A stretch of 64,000 nucleotides of DNA, taken from positions 4,340,001 to 4,404,000 of the forward strand of contig OZ251223.1 of assembly GCA_965240325.2 (NCBI GenBank). The letters run 5' to 3'. This stretch comes from Rebecca billardiae RCC1528 (lineage: Eukaryota > Haptophyta). This document shows positions 32,039 to 45,200 of this stretch, piece after piece; the first letter of the stretch is position 1; each line of letters opens with the position of its first letter. The notes beneath the pieces are model-generated. The model ran no database searches and was not told the origin of the DNA. It saw nothing but the letters and a program-made list of their open reading frames with translations. Position numbers and translations under genes: made by a program.

Positions 32039-32542
32039 CTAGCTTGGGATCGGCGGTGAGGTCCGAGCGGCAGCAATGTCGACAAGCTCGACCCCGCCAC
32101 TATCGGCGTAACCTAACGGTTGCCGCGGCGGTGATGACACATCATCATCAGCTCGCGGCGCGTGTGCGTGGTTGTCATCGCCAGCTCTGGCGGTGATGTC
32201 GCTGATGATGTTGCTGTAGTAGCGCTCGATGTCCTCATTGTCAGCATCGTCGTCACCTAGCCGCGTGGGCTGCTCGCGCACGCGCGCGCTTGCTCTCCTA
32301 CACCACTGCGCGCATGCCAGCAAGACGACGATGCACACGATGGCGAGCAGGCTGGCACAGAGGAAGATCGCCAGCGTGCGCATGCGCTCGCTCGGCGGCC
32401 GATTGCGTCCCCTTTGCCGATCGGTGAAGCTCAGCGCTGGTCTCTCGGAAGGGCCGTCTGCTGCTGCCAGCGCCGCTGCTGCGACGGGGATGAGCATGCG
32501 CAGCGTTCGTCGAGACATCGTGGACGGCGGAGGCGCCGCCAT
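32039..32542 (-). CDS. Small single-pass membrane protein of unknown function
   Basis: A single exon encodes 167 residues. The N-terminus (TMSRRTLRMLIPVAAAALAA) looks like a signal peptide. After a basic segment rich in Arg/Ser/Pro (about 30-52) comes one strong transmembrane helix (MRTLAIFLCASLLAIVCIVV continuing to LLACAQW, about 54-80). The remaining 85 residues are acidic and hydrophilic (GDDDADNEDIERYYSNIISD). That is a type I membrane layout with a short lumenal part. No domain is recognised. It lies head to head with the broken LRR gene. Confidence 0.6.
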   Translation of the reverse strand: MAAPPPSTMSRRTLRMLIPVAAAALAAADGPSERPALSFTDRQRGRNRPPSERMRTLAIFLCASLLAIVCIVVLLACAQWCRRASARVREQPTRLGDDDADNEDIERYYSNIISDITARAGDDNHAHAPRADDDVSSPPRQPLGYADSGGVELVDIAAARTSPPIPS

Positions 32543-32586
32543 TGTTTTTCAGACGGATTGTCCAAGACAGTCAACGGCGAGTCAGG

Positions 32587-32906
32587 ACTCAGGATGAGGC
32601 GCTCTGCACCAACACCTCGCTGCAGGAGCTCATGCTGGGCTCCAACAAGCTGACGGACGTCTCCGGCACAGCGCTGGCGGAGGCGCTTCGCACCAACACC
32701 TCGCTGCAGACGCTTTGGCTGGAGGACACCAGCTGACGGGACATCTCCGGCAAGCTGCTGGCGGAAATAACGCTCTGCACCAACACCAAGCTGCGGCTGC
32801 TGCCTCGAGCTGGGGGGCCAACCAGCTGAGCGATGCTCAGGAAGATGCCATCATCCAACAGGCCTGGACAGGCAGTGGCCGTGGCTACGGGGGCCTCGGC
32901 ATCTAG
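32587..32906 (+). pseudogene. NLRC3/RNase-inhibitor-type LRR gene fragment, broken
   Basis: Starting near 32587 the frame reads ALCTNTSLQELMLGSNKL then TDVSGTALAEALRTNTSL, two standard 28-residue LRRs. It then meets a TGA at 32734. The same frame continues as RDISGKLLAEITLCTNTKL, a third repeat, and a shifted frame supplies the end NQLSDAQEDAIIQQAW. One nonsense change and one frameshift in 320 bp, with no start codon or upstream repeats, make this a truncated pseudogene. LRR families of this kind are large in haptophytes and pelagophytes. Confidence 0.8.
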
Positions 32907-33308
32907 GGAGGCCTGGGGGATGGCGCGCGTTGGGCAGTGTTGGTGTGCCCCGGCTCCCGGCGTCCACTGGCTCCGCACTGGCGCCGGTGCCAGCCGGCAG
33001 CCGCCGCGTCGGGCCGACCGCGCCCGTCGCGGGTGGGCCGGGGCGGTGGCCGGGCTGGCGGGGCTGGGCTCGCGGCCGAGACGGGCCGCCCCTGGGCCTG
33101 ATCCGGCCCCAGCCTGTGCTGTGTCAGTGTGTGCACGCGGCGTAGTAGTCATCACTAGCTATATCGTCATCAGCATCATTGCTGCATGGTGCGACTGGCG
33201 GACGGCCGGGTTTCCCGGGCGGTGCGCGCACGCACGCGCGTCATTAACTGCTCATTCGCGACGATGACGTCGACTGCCGCACCGTCAGTCACAGACAGTG
33301 GCGTCACA
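32907..33308. other. Intergenic
   Basis: GC-rich, with GCC/CGG runs and no recognisable gene. It contains the 3' flank of the PgsA-type gene. Confidence 0.45.
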
Positions 33309-34070
33309 CTACTCGTCAGAGTCCGAAAGGGACTCGCGTGCAGCCACGAAGTACTGTACCATCGAGAGCGTCGAGAGCGCGGTGGAGAGCGCAAGCAGGG
33401 GCGGCGCGACCTGCGTCGCAAGGGCGTGCACCGCCGGACGAGCCTCGAGGGCAGGCGTGGCGAAGAGCAGCCAGATGGCGACGAGCTGGCTGGCCGTCTT
33501 GCACTTGCCCAGCAGGCCCACGCGCACTTTGTCACGCTGCCCGCTCTGCGCCATCCACTCGCGCAGGGCGGACACGGCGATTTCGCGCGCCACGGCGACG
33601 AGCGCGCAGCTCACGACCAGCGCGGACGCGCCCGTCGCCACGAGCAGCACGAGGCACGTGCAGACGAGCAGCTTGTCCGTGACCGGGTCGAGGAACGCGC
33701 CAAACCGGCTGCACGCGTCCAGCCGGCGGGCGAGGTAGCCGTCGAGGCCGTCCGTGAGTGTGGCGACGCCGAAGAGGGAGGCGCAAACCACGCTGCGTGA
33801 TGGGCTCGGCGAGAGCCAGATCGCGCAGATCGCGGGGATGAAGCCGATCCTCGAGAGCGAGAGCGCGTTCGGGATCTGTCGGACGAGGCGCCGCTGCTTG
33901 GCGCTGGGCGGCTCAGCGCAGAGCCGCGGCAGCTCGGTGCAGGGTGGCCGTACTGGCCGGCGCAGCTCCCAGCCCGGGCGCTGCACATGCGCGCCGACGT
34001 GAGCCCTCGGGCCCAGGGCACATGTGCCAAGAGCTGTGAGGTGCACCGCTGCGAATAGCGCCGCCGCCAT
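33309..34070 (-). CDS. CDP-alcohol phosphatidyltransferase, PgsA-type phosphatidylglycerophosphate synthase
   Basis: A single exon encodes 253 residues. The first 60 or so are hydrophobic then Arg/Pro-rich, fitting an organellar leader. The CDP-alcohol motif D-x2-D-G-x2-A-R-x8-G-x3-D-x3-D is complete: Asp107, Asp110-Gly111, Ala114-Arg115, Gly124, Asp128, Asp132. Around it IPNALSLSRIGFIP and AREIAVSALREWMAQSG followed by GKCKTASQ match bacterial PgsA and plant PGP1 more closely than cardiolipin synthase. The reaction is CDP-diacylglycerol plus glycerol-3-phosphate to PG-phosphate plus CMP, in plastid or mitochondrial membrane. Its upstream neighbour on the same strand, 238 bp away, is a PLD-type enzyme for the same reaction. 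Confidence 0.9.
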   Translation of the reverse strand: MAAALFAAVHLTALGTCALGPRAHVGAHVQRPGWELRRPVRPPCTELPRLCAEPPSAKQRRLVRQIPNALSLSRIGFIPAICAIWLSPSPSRSVVCASLFGVATLTDGLDGYLARRLDACSRFGAFLDPVTDKLLVCTCLVLLVATGASALVVSCALVAVAREIAVSALREWMAQSGQRDKVRVGLLGKCKTASQLVAIWLLFATPALEARPAVHALATQVAPPLLALSTALSTLSMVQYFVAARESLSDSDE

Positions 34071-34308
34071 CCTCGCCCCGACGCGGATTTATTTGATGAG
34101 ATTTTCTCGGGCTCAGTGGCAATAGTTAGCAGGCGGAATAAACTATTGCCGCGCGGAGCAATCTGCAATGGAGCTGCTGATATTGCCGGCAGTGGTGACT
34201 CGTGCAGTGGCCCGAGAAGGACGTCTGGCAACCGCTGCGGCCCGGCGGCCTGAGCGGCCGAGCCCTCGAACTGGGCGGAGGCTGAGCCATCAGACGCATC
34301 AGTGCTCC
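34071..34308. other. Spacer between two PGP synthase genes
   Basis: 238 bp between the stop of the PLD-type gene and the start of the PgsA-type gene, both on the minus strand. It must hold the promoter of the PgsA-type gene unless the two are cotranscribed. A small AT-rich patch lies at 34080-34150. Confidence 0.5.
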
Positions 34309-35943
34309 TCAGAGGAAGGAGGCGAGCACGGTGCGCGTGAGCCAGCGGAAGAGGCCGCTCCCCGCGCTGCTCGCGCGCACCTCGGCCGCGTCGGGCGCGC
34401 ACGGCGGCGCGCGCTCGCGCAGCCGGCGCAGCTCCTCGCCGAGCGCGGCGCGCAGCGGGGCGTGCGCCGTGAGCAGCACCGCCCCCGCCTCCAGGTCGCG
34501 CTCCGCCGAGCGCGCGCCGTGGTTGGACGAGCCGAGCACCGTCAGCACCGGGCCCGGACAGCCCGCTGCCGCGCGCGCCGACGCGCACGCGCCGACGCGG
34601 CGCGCCGACGCGGCGGGCGGCTCCGGGTGCGCGGGCGCGTACCACAGCCCCTTGGCGTGGTACGTCCAGCCCTCGCGCGCCCACAGCCGCAGCCGCGCGC
34701 GCCCCTGCGCCGCGTACGGCGCGAGGGCGCGCAGCGCGCCCGCCTCGAGCGCCGCATACGCCGCGGGCACCCAGCCGGCGGGCGGCGCTGCGCCGTGGAA
34801 GCCATTGGCGGCCGAGGCGGCGGTGATGAGCTCGAGGCGCAGCGCGGGGCTCTCGCCCAGCGCGTCGCGCAGCGCGCGCAGCAGCCGGGGCGTCGGGTTG
34901 AGGTACGCCGAGGCGAGGGTGAGCGTGCCGCCGCCGCCGCCGCCGCCGCCGCCTCGCGGCGCGAGCGCGCGCGGCGCGGGCTGCGGCCCGCGCGCGCGCG
35001 GAGGCGGCGCGGGCGGCGCCGCGCCGCGCGCGGCGAGGGCGACGGCGGCGTCGACGGCCACCTCGTCGTCGCGCAGCCCCGCCGCGCCGAGCTGCACGGT
35101 GGGCACCAGCCACGTGTCCGCGTCGGGCCGCGCGCGCGCCGCGGCCGGCGCGGCCGCGCACTCGGCGAGCGCCGCGCGCATGCGCTCGGCCACGGCGGCG
35201 GCGGCGGCCGCCGCCGACGCCTCGCCCGGTGGCGGCGCGTGGCGTGGCGCGCGGGCTCGGAGGCCGAGCGCCTCCACCGCCGCGTCGCGCACCTCCGCGA
35301 CCTCGCCTCCCCCGCCCGCGCGGCGCGCCTCCGCCCCGGGCCTCGCCAGCGTGAGCGAGCACTCGGCGAGCGCGTCCACGATGGCGCTGAACGCGTCCGC
35401 GGCGGCGGGCTCTGCGCGGATGAGGAGGTAGCGGTCCTGCCGGCTGGTGAAGTAGTCGCGCGAGAGGTTGGCGCCGGAGAGGAGGAGGTCGTCGTCGAAG
35501 ACGAACGCCTTCACGTGCTGCACGCCCACCACCTCGTTCAGCCGCGCGGGCAGCGCCGCCGCCGCGCCGCGCAGCCGCGGGTGGTGCAACAGACCGACCG
35601 TGGGCGGCGCGCGGCCGGCGCGCGCGCCGAGCACGAGCGGCGCGAGCGAGCTGAGCGAGCTGCGGCCGTCGCGGTCGCGGCGGGTGGCGCGCATGCGGTC
35701 GAGCACGACGGTCAGGTCGACGCCCTCGCGCGCGCGCTCGCCCAGCGCGCTGACGAGCGCGGCCTCGTGCGCGCCCGTGCCGATGTAGAGCGCCGCCACG
35801 CGCACGCGCGAGCGCGCGCGCTCGATGCCGGCGAGCAGCGCGTCGTAGAAGCACGACGGCGTGTGCAGCACGCTCACGCTCGCGCCGGCGAGGGCGATCG
35901 GCGGGTGCGGCAGCGAGTGCGCGATGCGCGCCGCGGCGTGCAT
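34309..35943 (-). CDS. Phospholipase D-superfamily phosphatidylglycerophosphate synthase (PGS1 type)
   Basis: A single exon encodes 544 residues. The fold shows two PLD half-sites. The first is HVKAFVFDDD with His143, Lys145 and Asp150, followed by LLLSGANLSRDYF. The second is YHAKGLWY followed by TVLGSSNHGARSAERDLEAG. The early CFYDALLAGIERARSRVRVA and LYIGTG blocks and the LSRDYFTSRQDRYL segment are typical of eukaryotic mitochondrial PGS1, which makes PG-phosphate for cardiolipin. Long Ala/Arg/Pro insertions separate the conserved blocks and explain the large size. The N-terminus is short and mildly basic. The ATG chosen is the first in frame after the divergent promoter with BBS9. Confidence 0.88.
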   Translation of the reverse strand: MHAAARIAHSLPHPPIALAGASVSVLHTPSCFYDALLAGIERARSRVRVAALYIGTGAHEAALVSALGERAREGVDLTVVLDRMRATRRDRDGRSSLSSLAPLVLGARAGRAPPTVGLLHHPRLRGAAAALPARLNEVVGVQHVKAFVFDDDLLLSGANLSRDYFTSRQDRYLLIRAEPAAADAFSAIVDALAECSLTLARPGAEARRAGGGGEVAEVRDAAVEALGLRARAPRHAPPPGEASAAAAAAAVAERMRAALAECAAAPAAARARPDADTWLVPTVQLGAAGLRDDEVAVDAAVALAARGAAPPAPPPRARGPQPAPRALAPRGGGGGGGGGTLTLASAYLNPTPRLLRALRDALGESPALRLELITAASAANGFHGAAPPAGWVPAAYAALEAGALRALAPYAAQGRARLRLWAREGWTYHAKGLWYAPAHPEPPAASARRVGACASARAAAGCPGPVLTVLGSSNHGARSAERDLEAGAVLLTAHAPLRAALGEELRRLRERAPPCAPDAAEVRASSAGSGLFRWLTRTVLASFL

Positions 35944-36077
35944 TGGACGAGCACACGATCAAGGTGGTTCACGCCCCGCCGGCAGCCATCGTGCAGCCGT
36001 GGCTGCGACTGCTGTGAGCACAGGCCACGGTGAGCGCGCTGGTGGCGACCGGGCCGCCGTTGCGCCGCCCGGGGGCG
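35944..36077. promoter_or_regulatory. 134-bp divergent promoter (PGS1-type / BBS9)
   Basis: It lies between two divergent ATGs. No specific element is recognised. Confidence 0.5.
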
Positions 36078-36933
36078 ATGTCGCTCTTCAAGGCGCGCGA
36101 GTGGTGGGTGGCGACGACGGGCTCGGAGGAGGAGTTCGCGCCGAACGCGTTCTGCGTCGCGGACATTGACAACCAGGGTGGCTGTGCGCGCGGCGCGCGC
36201 GCGCCCTGCGCGCGCGCGCGCCGGCTCAGCGGCGCTCGGTGCGCAGCCGCGCTCGCGTGAGCCGCGCGCCGCGCTCACGCATCGCGCACGCATCGTGCGC
36301 GCGCTCGCGCGCGCTCGCGCGGCGGCGCGTCCGGGCGTGCGCGCGCAGCCAAGGTGGTGACGGGCTCGCTCACCGGGCTGCTGCGCATCTACATGCCGCG
36401 CCAGCGCGACTACGCCGTCGACGACCTGCTGCTCGAGCAGCAGCTCGATGCGCCCGTGCTGCAGCTGTGCGCGGGCGCGTTCAGCCCGGGGAGCGAGGGG
36501 CTGGCGCTGGCGGTGCTGCACCCGCGCAAGCTGGGCGTGTACGAGGTGCACCCCGCCGGCGCGGGCGGCTCGTACCACACCCTCTCGCGCGTGTTTGAGC
36601 ACGCGCTCGACCGCAACGCGTTCAACATGGCGCACGGCCGGTTCGGCGCGTCGTCCGCGGCGGGGTCGGGGCGCGCGACGGAGTACCTGTGCGTGCAGTC
36701 GATCGACGGGACGGTGACGGTCTTCGAGGCGGAGGCGGCCGCGTACTCGCGCTCGCTCGCCAAGTTCCTCGTGCCGGGGCCGTGGGCGTACGCGCCCAAG
36801 CTGGACGCCTTCATCACCGCCAACGCCGCGCTCGAGGTGGACTGCTTCAGGCACTCGACGCTCACGCTCGCGCAGCCGGCGGGGGCGGGGGCGGACGGCG
36901 CGGGCGGCGGCGGGGGCGCCGGCGGCGGCGCTA

Positions 36934-36970
<37 letters not shown>

Positions 36971-39197
36971 GCGCAAGGTGTCGCCCGACTGGAGCGTGGT
37001 CGTGGGCGAACACGTGGTGGACATCCAGCTGGCGCGCTTCACGAAGAACCTGCAGCCCTCGCACGTGGACGTGGTGGTGCTCGGGCTGCACACGCTCTTC
37101 GCGCTGCGCGAGTCGGGCGGGATGCGCTTCCAGAGGCGGCTCGACGTGCCGCCCTCGTGCATGGCCGTCTACCCGGCGGCTGAGGGCGCGGAAGGCGGCG
37201 GCGGCGGCAGCGACAACATCCTCGTGTGCTCGTCCACGGGCATGCTGATGGTGTTCAGGGAGGCGGCGCTGCTCTGGTCCGCGCGCGCGGAGCGGCCGCC
37301 GATCGCGCTCAGCGTGAGCGGGTTTGGCGGCGTGAACGGTGCGCGCGCGCCGCGTGCCGCGCGCGCGCGCTCTCGCGCCGCGCGGCCCCCGCCCCGCGCG
37401 CGCGCGCGCCCGCCCCCTTTGGTTCACGCCCCCCTCGTGTGTGCGCGGCACGGCCCCCCGCGGCTGCTGCTGCGCCGCGCCGCCCCCTGCGCGCGGCGCA
37501 GGCATGGTGTGCGCGATGGACGCGGTGGGCTCCGTCTCCGTGCTGTACTTGGGCACCGACCCGCCCACCTCCGCGGTGGGCGGCTCGCACGAGAAGGACC
37601 TCGACTACGAGGAGATGGACGACGAGCACCGCAAGCTGCTGCAGCGGATCAGGGAGTCGACCTCGGGCGGGAAGGCCGAGCCGGCCGAGTTCATCACGCT
37701 GCGCGCGCAGGTGCCGCCCACGCTCGACCCGCTCGAGGAGCGCGGGCTGGGCGAGGACGGGCTGCACGCCGCAGAGGCGACCGTGACGGTGCGCGTGGCC
37801 GTGGCGTACAACGGCGTCAGCGTGCTCGAGGGCGTGGCGCTCTCGCTCTCGTGCGAGCCGCCCTACTTTGTGACGCAGGACGCGATCGAGCTGCCCGCCC
37901 TCGCCGGGGGCAGCCGCACGCCCACCGTCATCCCGGTCGCCTTCCGCGCGCGCTCGGACATCCTGCCCACCTCGACCGAGGTGCGCGCTGCTGCGCCTGC
38001 GCCCTCGCGCGCGGCTGCGCGTGCGCTGCTGCGCCCGCGCGGCTGCGCCCGCGCGGCTGCGCCCGCGCGGCTGCGCGTGCGCGGCTGCGCCCGCGCGGCT
38101 GCGCCCGCGCTGCCACCCGGCGGCCGAGCCCTCCCCTCGCCCCCTCCTCTCCGCGCCAGGCGGTCGTGGTCGCCAACTACATGACGGCGGACGGCGAGCC
38201 GCGCACCGCGCGCACCGCGTTCCAACTGCCGCTCGCGCTCGTGTGCCGCGTGATCCCGCCGGTGAAGAACGCGGACTTCAAGGTGACGCTGGACACGGAC
38301 CAGCCGCCCACCGCGCTGCCCTCGCTCTTCGACGACGTGATCAACGCGCCCGGCCGCTCCGCCGACGCGGGCTCCAAGACCGCCTCCAACGCGCTCTCCT
38401 TCCAGTACCTCTGCGGGCCGGACGTGACGATCCTGCTCTCAAAGAACGCTGGCCGGTACCGGCTGCAGTCGGGCAGCTTCGAGGGGCTGTGGCTGCTCGC
38501 GCACGAGCTGGTGGTGCGGCTGCGCCGCGCGGTGCCCGGCGTCGAGGTGACGTTCAACGAGCCGCTCCCGCTGCAGGAGTACTTCGACCTCATCGACCTG
38601 CACTTCGAGCGCCGCCTGGCCATCGACGCGCTCGACCGCGAGCTCGAGGCGCGCGCGCACCAGTTCCGCGTCGTGCAGAAGCGGCTGCTGGTGCGCTTCA
38701 AGGACCGCAACCCGGCGCCGCTGGCGAACCTCGACCTGCTGCTCTCGGGCACGCACGAGCAGCTGCTCGGCCTCGCCGCCTCGATGGAGGCCGCGCAGCG
38801 CGAGCTCGCCGCCGCGAGCGCCAACCTCTCCTGTGGCACGCAGCTGATCAACCTCCTGGTCGCGCTGCGCTTTGAGCTCGACCCGCCCAACGCGGCCGCG
38901 CTGCGCTCGTACCTCTCGGCGCGCGTGGAGGACTCGGCGGAGCAGGGGTGGGAGGAGCGCACGGACGCGGCGCTCTCGCACCTGCTGCGGTACACGCTCG
39001 GCAAGTCCGCCAAGGACGCGAACGCCGCGTCGGTGGTCGCGCCGCCGCCGATGGTGATGCCGCAGGACGCGAACAAGCTCAAGAAGCACATCACCGTCAT
39101 GTGCGACCGCCTCTCCAAGGGCGGCCTCTTCATCAAGCCGCAGCAGCCGCCGCCGCCGCAGCAGCAGCAGCAGGCGGCGGGCGGGCAGCCCGCATGA
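36078..39197 (+). CDS. BBS9: BBSome subunit BBS9 (PTHB1), four exons
   Basis: Exons 36078-36177, 36349-37338, 37502-37980 and 38160-39197 give 868 residues, close to the roughly 890 of animal BBS9. It opens with MSLFKAREWWVATTG and continues EEFAPNAFCVADIDNQ, then AKVVTGSLTGLLRIY, the start of the N-terminal beta-propeller. VLHPRKLGVYEV, LCVQSIDGTVTVFE and VLYLGTDPP are further conserved propeller strands. The middle holds the gamma-adaptin-ear-like region (about 590-690), and the C-terminus has helical segments ending in poly-Gln/Pro. A glycine run interrupts one propeller loop. BBS9 is the scaffold of the BBSome, which moves membrane proteins out of cilia, so the organism is expected to be flagellated. 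Introns are 171, 163 and 179 nt and GC-rich. Confidence 0.93.
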
Positions 39198-39374
39198 GCC
39201 CGGCGCCGCGGCAGGCCGTGGCTGCGGCGGCGCGCCACTTGGCGCGGTTGGAGTGAGTGCCGCTGGGCGGCTTGGGCTCATTGAGTTTGATGTCGCGCGT
39301 GTCCGTGACTACGGATCCGGCCCGATCTGCGCCGCCGCCTCGGCTTGTCGTCCTCCGCGGCAGCTCATCAGGAT
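39198..39374. other. 3' flank of BBS9
   Basis: Nothing is recognised apart from the approach to R-family copy B. Confidence 0.4.
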
Positions 39375-39530
39375 ACTCATTCTATATGTATGATATTTAT
39401 TAACGACACAGGTAGGACGACGCGGGTCTCCTGATTGGCGTCGGCGGCAGCCAGTGATGCCCGATCGTCGACACCGGAAGTCGGCGGCGTAGTTGGTGGC
39501 AGAGCATAGCGCCTGCACCGCGATCGTACT
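39375..39530. repeat. Dispersed repeat family R, copy B (longest)
   Basis: It has the shared TCATTCTAT, ACGACACAGGTAGGACGACG, CTGATT and GATCGTCGACAC blocks. It then extends to GTAGTTGGTGGCAGAGCATA, matching the tail of copy E at 51086-51180. On the minus strand this tail is a decayed form of the EF-hand-like coding end seen in copy E. Confidence 0.8.
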
Positions 39531-42251
<2,721 letters not shown>

Positions 42252-45200
42252 TCACGGCTGCCGCCGCCGCGGCTGCTGCGGGGCCGCCCACACGTACGCC
42301 GTGCCCGGCTTGCCGTACGGCGCCGGCCGCCACTTGTTGGGAGGCGGCGGGTCGATCGGCCGCGGCGCGCGCGTGCCGTACACGATCCTCACGGCGGGCG
42401 GCTGCGCCGGCGTATCGTCTGCGGACGCAGCCGCGCCCGAGGCGGCTGCTGCGCCGCCGCCGGCCGCCGGCTGCGCGTCGGGCGAGTCCGCGCCGTGCGC
42501 CCCGCCGCTGGGCGGCTCGGGCCACGCGTCCGCGCGCTCGTGGACGGCGTGCGGCTCGGCGCGCGGCGCGCGCGCCCGCTCGCGCACCACCTCCCACACC
42601 ATCAGCGTGCGGTCCGAGCCGCCCGCCGAGACCACGTGCGCGTCGTCGTGCGTGAACACCGCCGCGGGCACGTGCGAGGCGTGCGCAAAGTAGGGCCCCG
42701 CGCACGGCGCGTGCTGCACGACGCACGGGTAGCGGAACAGCTTGAGGTGGGACTGGTCGTCCGAGCTGACGAGCAGCTCGCCATCGGCGGAGCGGCACAC
42801 GCGGTTCACGCTCGACGAGAGCGCGCCATCTGCGCCGCGGCGTGGCGCGGCGCGCACGGCGCGCGCCAGCGCGCTCAAGCCGCCGGCTGCCGCGCGCTGC
42901 GCGCTGCGCTGCGCGCCCCAGCGCGCGCGCGCGGCGCGAGCAGGCCGCGCACGGCGCACTGCGCGCGGCGCCCGGCGCGCGCGCACCCGGCCAGATGCCC
43001 ATGACGGGGAAGCCGAGGGGGCTGCTCCACGAGGCCCAGCTGCGCAGCGTGCAGCCCGCGCGCTCGAAGGGGTCCTTGGCCTGCGCGCACGGGGGAGGCG
43101 GGCGCGCGGGAGCGCAGCGGCGGCCGCGCTCGGCATCAGCGCAGCCGCGCACAGCGGCGCGGCGCGCCGCCCGCCCGCCCGCCCGCCCGCCAGAGCGCGC
43201 TTGGCGCTGCGCTGCGCGGCGCGGCGCGGCGCTCCTCGGCGCGCTTGGCGCGCACCAGCTTGCCCGTGCGCGCGTGCCAGAAGAGCAGCTCGCGCGCGGC
43301 GGTCGCGCCCTGCAGCACGTCGGAGCTGCGCAGCCAGTCGAGCGTGCGCACCGCGGAGGAGGAGCCGCGGCAGCGCGCGAGCGGCCCGCCGAGCACGCCG
43401 CGGGCGCTGAGGGAGAAGACGTCGATGGCGCGGCCGCACGCGGCGGCGAGCAGGGTGCCGTCGGGCGCGCACGCGAGCGCGCCGACGGGCGCGTCGGCCG
43501 GCGCGTCCGCCGAGCGCGCGCGCGAGAGCTCCTCCAGTCCGGGCAGGGCGTACGTGCACACCGCGCCGCCCGCCAGGCCGACACAGACGTAGCCGCCTGC
43601 GGGCTGCCCAAAGCACACGGCCGTGGCCGCGGCGGGGAGGGCGCGCGAGAGCGGCGGCGCGGCCGGCGAGCGGACGTCCCACACGCACAGCCTCGCGTCG
43701 TACCCCGCGCTCGCGACGAGCTGCTGCGTTGGGTGCGCGCACACCGCGTCCACGCGCCCCGCGTGCGCGCTGCTCACGAGCGCGCACCGGCCGCCGTCGA
43801 TGCGCCACAGCTCGCCCGCAGCCGTGCCGAGGACGAGCGTGCGCAGGCACGCGGCGGCGGCGGCGGCGTCGGCGGCGGCGTCGGGCGCGGGCGCGGGCGC
43901 GTCGTCGGCGCAGATGGCGTCGAGCGAGCGGATCGCGCGGCGCGGCGCGAGGCGGCGCGCGCGCGCCGGCGGCGCGCCGGGCAGCGCCTCGCGCGCGCGC
44001 GCCGCCTCGCGCGCGCCCGGCGGCGCGGGCGGCGGCGCGAGCGGCGCGGACGAGCCGCCGTCCGCGCCGAGCGTGAAGGAGGCGGCGCGGGCGAGGTGCG
44101 CGCGGCCGGAGCGCGCGAGCTCGAGGCCGTCCAGCGTCCACAGGTGCACCATCCCGTCCGCGCCGCCGCTGACGAACCCCGCGCGCGAGCCGACGAGCGC
44201 GGTGACGCGCGTGCCGCGCGCGTGCGCGTCCGGCACGCGCCCCGCCCACTGCGGCGCCGCGAGCGCGCCGCCGCCGCCGCTGGCGCCGCGCGTGTGCGCC
44301 ATCGCGCTGAGGTGCCACGCGTACAGCGAGCCGTCCTCCGCGCCCGTGAGCGTGAGGCTCTCCATCGGCGTGCCCGCCGCGCCGAACGCGACGCACGACT
44401 GCTCGCGCGGCAGCGCCGGCGCCGCGGCCGCGCCGCGCGCGCCGCGGCCGCGGCCGGCCGCCGGCCCGCTGGACGGCCGCGTCGCGCGCGCCGAGCTGCC
44501 GCCGCCGCCGCCGCGGCCGCCGCTCGAGGGCGGCGCGCCGCCGCGCGGCGTGCCGCGCGGCGTGCCGCGCGGCGGCGGCGGCGCCGCGCCCACGCCCGCC
44601 GTCGGCGCCGCGCCCTGCTTCGCCGCGAAGCTCCACAGCCCGCCCGCCTCGCCGGCCGCCACGGGCGGCTCGGCAAACAGGAAGCGCGGCATCGGCGCGC
44701 GCCCGACCACGACGAGCACGTGCGCGGCCGCGCGGCCGCCGTGCGCGCGCAGCGGCGCCCAGGCGAGGGCGTGCACGGCGGGCTCGCCCGGCCGGTCCGC
44801 GGCGATCGTGTGCGCGTGCCCCACCAGCCGCCCGCGCTCCCACTCCCACACGCCCAGCTCGTGCGCCTTGGCGTCCACGCCCACCGCCGCCAGCCACGTG
44901 CCCGCGCTCGGCTCAAACGCGGCGCAGCAGATCGAGTAGTTGTAGAAGGGCGCGCGGACGAGGTCGTCGTCCACGCCGAGGTCGGAGGCGCGCTGCGCCC
45001 GCTTGCGCGGGACGTAGCCCACCGTCGCGCGCGCGCGCATGCTCCCCGCCTCCCACACCTTCAGGTACGGCCCCGAGCGCCCGCCCTGCCCGCTCGCCAT
45101 CAGCGCGCGCGACGGGTGTCGCGCGAGGCACGTCACGTCGTCGTCGTGGCCGGTGAAGAAGCGCTGCGCGCCCGTGGACGGGTCGAGGACGACGACGACG

